DNA of 64,000 nucleotides from Cytophagaceae bacterium. GTDB taxonomy: Bacteria; Bacteroidota; Bacteroidia; Cytophagales; JAIYAX01. Numbering within the stretch: position 1 is the first letter of the stretch; each line of letters starts with the position of its first letter. Under the pieces are notes generated by a model that was not told where the DNA came from, did not search any database, and saw only the letters and a list, made by a program, of their open reading frames with translations. The stretch covers positions 595,379 through 659,378 of the forward strand of contig JAIYAX010000012.1 in the NCBI GenBank assembly GCA_027488815.1, read 5' to 3'. Positions 58,911-64,000 of the stretch are shown one piece after another. Both the position numbers and the translations under genes were made by a program.

Positions 58911-60056
58911 TCACTCTTCTTCTGAGTTTTTCAGCTTAGCCAATAGATAATAGGCTCCCTTTACCACAATCCGTTCTGATTGTAATTCCTGAGGCAAATG
59001 GCTTACTTGGCGAAATCCATCTGCAACAGGGTCGGCCTTTACAGCAATGGCCTCGTATCTGGATTGATCTTTCTCTTCGGCAGGTCTTTCCACAAAGAGG
59101 TACGTAATGCCTTTGTACTCGGTAAATGCTTCTTCCGGCAGGCAAGGAACTGAGTCTGCACCGGTCTCGATCTCTGCTTCTACAAACTGACCAGGTAGCC
59201 AGGCCGGGTTTTCTTTTTTAAGATGCCCATGCACCCTTATGGTACGACTCTCCGAAATCTTCCTGCCAATCAGGAAAATTTCGGCTTCATGTAGCTCAGG
59301 AGCATTTCCCAACTTAAAATGAATTTTTTGACCCGCTTTCAGTCGGTTAAGGTGTTGTTCAAACACAAAAAGCTCTACATGCAAATGGTCAGTGTCGACC
59401 AGTTCAAAAACGATATCCGTTGGCGACACAAATTGCCCAAGGCTGCTGAATATCTCAGCCACGTATCCATCGATAGGAGACCTCAGCTCGTATCGGCCAC
59501 TGATTTGTTCCGGTTTCAGGTTTTCAGGATCATTCATCAGGGCTTTTAATCGGGCTTGAAGGGCTCTTCTTTTGATGCGTGCCTGTTGTAAACCGGCCAT
59601 CGCCTGCTGCCTTGTTTTTTCAGCATTTACCTGATCCAGGGCCAGAGTTTCCTGACGATTTGACTCCAGTTGGGCCAGCTCCTCCTGATTTTTAGCCTCC
59701 AGAAATTCCTGCTGCAGCTTGATGTACTCCGGATTTTCGAATTCCGCCAGCAGCTCTCCCTTTTTTACCCTGCTGCCCTGCAACACCTTGATCGATTTGA
59801 CAAAACCACCCAGTGGTACGGAAAGGCTCACCATTTGCTGAGGGGGAACATCCAGTTTGCCATTGACCTTAATCTTCTGCTTCAAAAGCCGATAGCTGAA
59901 CATGGACGTCTGAAGCGAGATACCTGCTTTTTGTGTCTCATTCAGGCTGATCATAGCCTTGCTTTCAAGTTCGACTTTTGTCTCTTTTGCTTCTTTGCTG
60001 CAAGCTGTGAACAAAAGACCCGTAAGGAGGATCCAGACCTTGGGTATAGATTTCAT
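58911..60056 (-). CDS. RND efflux periplasmic adaptor (CusB/CzcB type), lipoprotein
   Basis: A 381-residue adaptor with lipobox FTAC (Cys19) anchoring it to a membrane. It contains the two lipoyl halves (SLSVPLGGFVKSIKVLQGSR, then RSPIDGYVAEIFSSLGQFV), a short coiled-coil hairpin (about 115-195), and a beta-barrel and membrane-proximal part (HFKLGNAPELHEAEIFLIG). It would link the CzcA-type pump to the TolC-type channel. It overlaps the upstream TolC-like gene by four bases and is the last gene of the efflux operon. Confidence 0.9.
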   Translation of the reverse strand: MKSIPKVWILLTGLLFTACSKEAKETKVELESKAMISLNETQKAGISLQTSMFSYRLLKQKIKVNGKLDVPPQQMVSLSVPLGGFVKSIKVLQGSRVKKGELLAEFENPEYIKLQQEFLEAKNQEELAQLESNRQETLALDQVNAEKTRQQAMAGLQQARIKRRALQARLKALMNDPENLKPEQISGRYELRSPIDGYVAEIFSSLGQFVSPTDIVFELVDTDHLHVELFVFEQHLNRLKAGQKIHFKLGNAPELHEAEIFLIGRKISESRTIRVHGHLKKENPAWLPGQFVEAEIETGADSVPCLPEEAFTEYKGITYLFVERPAEEKDQSRYEAIAVKADPVADGFRQVSHLPQELQSERIVVKGAYYLLAKLKNSEEE

Positions 60057-61306
60057 GGTTCGTTGGTTATGTTCATTCCACTTAAGAATTCCAATTTGAT
60101 GAGGGACTGATGATAGTACCAGATGCTGAGCAGGTATTGTTCCTCAGTTTGAATGGCTTGCCGGAAGGCCATGCTCGCACCCAGAAAGTCAAGCTCTCCC
60201 TTTCGATAGGATAACTCAGCCTTGCTCCTGATTTGGAGTGCAAGCGGCAGTGCACTTTTTTCATAGAATTCAAGCAGTTTTTGCTGTTTTAAAAACTCGG
60301 TTTTCGCTACAGCCCAGTCCGCTTGCCATTGGCGTTTTGCCTGTAGACGGTCCATTTCTTTACCTTGCTTTTGCAGTTTTGCCATTTGTAGCTTCACGGT
60401 AGTAGGCCTAAACCATAGCGGGATAGACACTCCTGCTTGCCATCCCTGAAATCTTTGGCCCCTGCTAGCCAGTTCTCCGTTCCCGATAGGGGCACCGATT
60501 AGGGTCTGGTTGAAATAGCCAATTTGCAGGTCAGGCAGAAATTTGCTGCGCTCCACTTTGATTTCTTCCTGAGCCATTGCCACTTGCAACATGCCTTTTT
60601 TGAGATGCGGGTTCTCCAACGCCAGCATGCTTGCTGTATCCACTTTCAAAGCAAGGCGGTTCCATGAGCTATCTGCAACTGCAAGTTGCTCTTCAAAACC
60701 CAATAAGGCACCCAAATGCCATTGCAGCATCTGCTGATCTTGCCGGGCTCTCTCTATCTGCTGTTTCAGATCCATTTGCTGAAGGGCAGCCTGTTGTTGT
60801 TCAAGCTGAGTACCTTCTCCCGCCCTGTAGCGTATATCCGCTGCCCTGCTCAGGCTGTCAAAAAGACCCGAGAGCTTCTTGAGCAAATCCAGCCTCTCCC
60901 GCTGGACCATCTGCTCCTGAAGGTTGAGCTTGACTGATGTGATCACCTCCAAACGGATCAACTGTTCCTCATTGGCACTGTTGCGACGTATTTGCTCATA
61001 CCATTTTGAGATAGAGACAAAGGCCGTTGGGAAGGTCATTCCTTGACTTATGCTAATGTTTTGGTCTTCACGTGCGCCGCTATTGTATTGTCCCTGCATC
61101 ACTGTAACCTGGGTTTTGTTTAATTCAAAGGCTGTTTTACGTCGTAGACCACTTCTCTCCGTCTCCAGTCGGGCGGAGATCAGTCTGGCATTTTGTGTTT
61201 CTGCCAGTTGCAAAGCCTCATCATAGCGGACAGACCTCTGCGCTGTGGCCAGGGTTGCGGCCAACAAAAAGACTATGAGCAAGAGATGACGAAAATTAAG
61301 ATCCAT
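60053..61306 (-). CDS. TolC-family channel (CusC/CzcC type)
   Basis: A 417-residue outer-membrane efflux channel with signal peptide (core LLLIVFLLAATLATAQ) and long heptad-like helices typical of the fold (SARLETERSGLRRKTAFEL; EQQQAALQQMDLKQQIERAR), plus the barrel segment QGWQAGVSIPLWFRP. It overlaps the czcA-type gene by 11 bases and the adaptor gene by four bases, a compact czcA-czcC-czcB arrangement on the minus strand. Confidence 0.9.
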   Translation of the reverse strand: MDLNFRHLLLIVFLLAATLATAQRSVRYDEALQLAETQNARLISARLETERSGLRRKTAFELNKTQVTVMQGQYNSGAREDQNISISQGMTFPTAFVSISKWYEQIRRNSANEEQLIRLEVITSVKLNLQEQMVQRERLDLLKKLSGLFDSLSRAADIRYRAGEGTQLEQQQAALQQMDLKQQIERARQDQQMLQWHLGALLGFEEQLAVADSSWNRLALKVDTASMLALENPHLKKGMLQVAMAQEEIKVERSKFLPDLQIGYFNQTLIGAPIGNGELASRGQRFQGWQAGVSIPLWFRPTTVKLQMAKLQKQGKEMDRLQAKRQWQADWAVAKTEFLKQQKLLEFYEKSALPLALQIRSKAELSYRKGELDFLGASMAFRQAIQTEEQYLLSIWYYHQSLIKLEFLSGMNITNEP

Positions 61307-64000
61307 GGCTTTCTTTGGTTTTTTTAGGTTGGATCATAGCATAAAGACAAGGCAATACGATAAGGGTAAGAAAGGTAGAGCTAAGCAACCCACCGATGAC
61401 CACCGTAGCCAATGGTCGCTGCACCTCTGCTCCGGCGCTGACTGCCAGGGCCATTGGCAAAAAACCCAAAGAAGCTACAGCTGCTGTCATCAGCACCGGC
61501 CTCAATCGATTTTTGGTGCCCTCCAGAAGCAGGGGAATCAGTTCTTTCAAGGGATCCTCTTTTTTAATCCGGTTAAATTCAGCCACCAGCACAATGCCAT
61601 TCAACACTGCCACTCCAAACAAGGCGATGAAACCTACCCCGGCAGAAATACTAAAAGGCATACCCCTGAGAAGAAGTGCTGCCACTCCGCCTATGCTTGC
61701 CAGGGGTATGGCAGTAAAGATGAGTAAGGCCTGCCTGAAGGACTGAAACGTAAAGTAGAGCATGATAAAAATGAGACTTAAGGCAATAGGCACAGCCACC
61801 ATCAAACGCTCCTTGGCCTTTTTTAAATTCTCAAATTGCCCACCGTAGGTGATGTAATAACCCGCAGGTAGTACCAACTTTTTATTTAAGATGCTTTTGA
61901 TCTCTTCCACTACCGACTCCACATCTCGCCCACGGGTGTTAAAGCCAACAATAGCTCTGCGCTTGGCATCCTCCCTTTGTATCTGTGTGGGTCCGGGGAT
62001 CAAGGAAACCTCTGCCACCTCCGAAAGCGGGATAAGATTGCCGCTTGAGCTTCGAAGGGGTAAACGGTTCAGGTCTTCAAGGCTTTGACGGTAACGGGCA
62101 TCCAGCCTCAAGACCAGTTCATACCGCTTTTCACCCTCGTACACCAGCCCGGCCACCTGACCTGCAAAAGCGGAATGAATGGCCTGATTTACTTCCGTCA
62201 CATTCAAGCCATATCTCGCCATCTTATTTCTTTCAAGCTTCGCTACGATCTGGCTCATCCCGGTAACCTCTTCAACGTACATGTCTTTTACTCCTTCAAC
62301 GCTGGCTACAAGATCAGCCACCTGAGGGGCTAAACTGCTCAGGGTGTCCAGGTCCTCTCCAAAAATCTTTAGGGCAACGTCTTGCTTTACCCCGGTCATG
62401 AGCTCATTGAAACGCATTTGTATGGGTTGAAGGAATCCAAAATTGACACCCGGTATCACTTCCAGCGACTCGCTCATTTTTTCAGCCAGTTCTTCCCTGC
62501 TTTCCGCCTTCTTCCATCGCTCAGGAGGATGCAGCAGGACCATCAGGTCGCAGGCTTCCATTGGCATGGGGTCAGTCGGTATTTCAGCCGCACCGATTTT
62601 ACCAACTACTTCCCGAACCTCATCCGGATATTCTTTGAGCAAAATGGACGAAGCACGGAGGGTGACATCTACGGTATGTTGCAGGCTGCTGCCGGGCAAA
62701 AGCCTTGTTTCCACAGCAAAATCACCCTCTTCCAAGGTTGGGATAAACTCACCTCCCATTCGCAGGAAGGCAATCAGGCTCAGTGTGAAAGCCACAAGGC
62801 TGAGGGCCAGCACCCAGAATTTTTTTCTCAGTGCCAGCTCCAGAGAGGGGCGGTAAAGCTTTTGCAGCCAGGCCATCATTCGGTCAGAAAAATTTTCCTG
62901 ATGCCCCGGCTTTCGGCTCAGCCACAGGGCGCACATCATGGGCACATAGGTGATCGAAAGGAGGAAAGCGCCCAGAATGGCAAAACCCACCGTCTGCGCC
63001 ATCGGTCGGAACATTTTGCCCTCGACCCCTACCAGGGCCAGCAATGGCAGGTAAACGATCAGGATGATGATCTCCCCGAACGCTGCTGAATTCCGTATGC
63101 CTGAGGCAGATTTGTAGACTTCCTGATTCATGCTTTCACGGCTTAGCATTCCTCCTGCCTTGCGTAAGCCCAGGTGATGGAGGGTAGCCTCGACCACGAT
63201 CACGGCCCCGTCCACCACCAATCCAAAATCAATGGCACCTAGGCTCATGAGGTTGCCCGATACACCAAACAATTGCATCAGTGAAACGGCAAAGAGCAAG
63301 GCCAGCGGGATGACCGAAGCCACGATCAACCCGGCTCTCAGGTTGCCCAGAAAAAGCACCAGCACAAAAATGACGATCAGCGCTCCTTCCAGCAGGTTGG
63401 TCTGCACGGTAGAGATAGCCCTGCCCACCAGTTCGCTTCGGTCCAGAAAAGGCTCGATGGTAACTCCTTCAGGCAGGGAGGTTTTGATTTGCTCGATCCT
63501 TTTTTTGACCTGCTCTACGACAGCATCTGAGTTTTCACCCTTGAGCATCAGCACCAATGCACCTACTACCTCACCCTGATCGTTGTAGGTCATGGCCCCG
63601 TAGCGGTTAGCCTGCCCAAAGCGCACTTCAGCCACCTGCCCCACGAGCAAAGGAACGCCTTCAGGACTTAACCGTAAAACAACGTTTCGGATATCGTCCA
63701 AATCTTTCACCAGACCTTCGGAGCGGATGAAATAGGCACGGGGGTTTTTGTCGATATAGGCACCTCCTGTATTTTGGTTGTTGGCTTCCAACGCCGAGTA
63801 GACATCTGAAAGGCTGAGGTTAAAGCTGCGAAGCCTGTTTGGATCTATGGTCACCTCATATTGTTTTACAAAGCCTCCGAATGAGCTCACATCTGCAACC
63901 CCCGGGGTGCCCAGCAATTGCCTTCGAACGATCCAGTCCTGAATACTGCGCAGGGCGACGGCATCGTACTGATCTTCATAGCCGGGTTTGGCTCTTAGGA
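61296..64000 (-). CDS. Heavy-metal RND pump, CzcA type (5' end outside window)
   Basis: Inner-membrane proton-driven efflux pump of the HME group; about 900 residues are visible and the frame runs open to the window edge (LRAKPGYEDQYDAVALRS lies upstream of the first in-window TTG). Membrane segment 4 reads GAIDFGLVVDGAVIVVE, with the Asp, Asp and Glu typical of the CzcA proton relay rather than the CusA pattern, so Zn2+, Co2+, Cd2+ or Ni2+ is the likelier substrate. The periplasmic FLQPIQMRFNELMTGVKQD block also fits CzcA. The N-terminal 100-140 residues are missing. Confidence 0.92.
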   Translation of the reverse strand, partial: LRAKPGYEDQYDAVALRSIQDWIVRRQLLGTPGVADVSSFGGFVKQYEVTIDPNRLRSFNLSLSDVYSALEANNQNTGGAYIDKNPRAYFIRSEGLVKDLDDIRNVVLRLSPEGVPLLVGQVAEVRFGQANRYGAMTYNDQGEVVGALVLMLKGENSDAVVEQVKKRIEQIKTSLPEGVTIEPFLDRSELVGRAISTVQTNLLEGALIVIFVLVLFLGNLRAGLIVASVIPLALLFAVSLMQLFGVSGNLMSLGAIDFGLVVDGAVIVVEATLHHLGLRKAGGMLSRESMNQEVYKSASGIRNSAAFGEIIILIVYLPLLALVGVEGKMFRPMAQTVGFAILGAFLLSITYVPMMCALWLSRKPGHQENFSDRMMAWLQKLYRPSLELALRKKFWVLALSLVAFTLSLIAFLRMGGEFIPTLEEGDFAVETRLLPGSSLQHTVDVTLRASSILLKEYPDEVREVVGKIGAAEIPTDPMPMEACDLMVLLHPPERWKKAESREELAEKMSESLEVIPGVNFGFLQPIQMRFNELMTGVKQDVALKIFGEDLDTLSSLAPQVADLVASVEGVKDMYVEEVTGMSQIVAKLERNKMARYGLNVTEVNQAIHSAFAGQVAGLVYEGEKRYELVLRLDARYRQSLEDLNRLPLRSSSGNLIPLSEVAEVSLIPGPTQIQREDAKRRAIVGFNTRGRDVESVVEEIKSILNKKLVLPAGYYITYGGQFENLKKAKERLMVAVPIALSLIFIMLYFTFQSFRQALLIFTAIPLASIGGVAALLLRGMPFSISAGVGFIALFGVAVLNGIVLVAEFNRIKKEDPLKELIPLLLEGTKNRLRPVLMTAAVASLGFLPMALAVSAGAEVQRPLATVVIGGLLSSTFLTLIVLPCLYAMIQPKKTKESHGS

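Overview
The window looks like a chromosomal segment of a Bacteroidota bacterium, most likely a Cytophagales-type member (inference). Supporting signs are a PorT-like protein next to ubiE, a 2405-residue surface protein with a type IX secretion (T9SS) C-terminal sorting domain, two TPR/PD40/OmpA proteins resembling the T9SS protein PorE, a DUF5606 protein, many SusD-free outer-membrane lipoproteins, and promoters of the Bacteroidota type (TTTG, about 19 bases, TAnnTTTG). At least five genes have TTG start codons that are forced by nearby in-frame stops. I found no rRNA, tRNA, CRISPR array or insertion sequence.

Layout. 0.2-1.4 kb: a tiny exported ORF, a degenerate receiver protein and a serine hydrolase. 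1.4-10.7 kb (minus strand): a heptaheme TPR lipoprotein, an SDR oxidoreductase, PorT, UbiE and two PorE-like TPR/PD40/OmpA proteins. 10.8-19.8 kb: housekeeping genes (engB, a TonB-C-like protein, DUF5606, fbp, aspartate kinase, a saccharopine-dehydrogenase-like enzyme, trmN6, rnhA, a class V aminotransferase, aroQ). 19.8-26.5 kb: xerD, then a TetR-controlled operon of ABC transporter, HlyD-type adaptor and TolC-type channel, with a perfect 17-base palindrome just before the regulator. 26.7-33.9 kb: the giant T9SS surface protein. 34.0-42.9 kb: pyrD, ftsK, a LolA-like carrier, pyrF, DUF2851 and membrane proteins. 43.1-49.0 kb: mdh, then a heme/copper cluster of two MauG/MbnH-type diheme proteins around an MbnP-like protein, facing a cytochrome c, a SCO protein and a Met-rich lipoprotein. 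49.1-54.6 kb: an FAD oxidoreductase, an NhaC-type antiporter with an extra exported domain, a small conserved protein, a DMT transporter and a FemAB/GNAT-like protein. 54.6-58.9 kb: a small glycan-type locus (flippase, methyltransferase, DMFA2_C-like protein, GT2). 58.9-64.0 kb (minus): a CzcCBA-type metal efflux operon cut by the window end.

How the parts work together. PorT and the PorE-like proteins would help export the giant CTD protein through the T9SS. The TetR operon is a tripartite export machine, but its ATPase has lost the signature motif, the catalytic Glu and the switch His, so its mechanism is unclear. The MbnH/MbnP/SCO cluster looks like a periplasmic copper-handling module in which diheme enzymes could modify a Trp of the MbnP-like protein, by analogy with methanobactin operons. 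It is the best candidate here for an under-described system.
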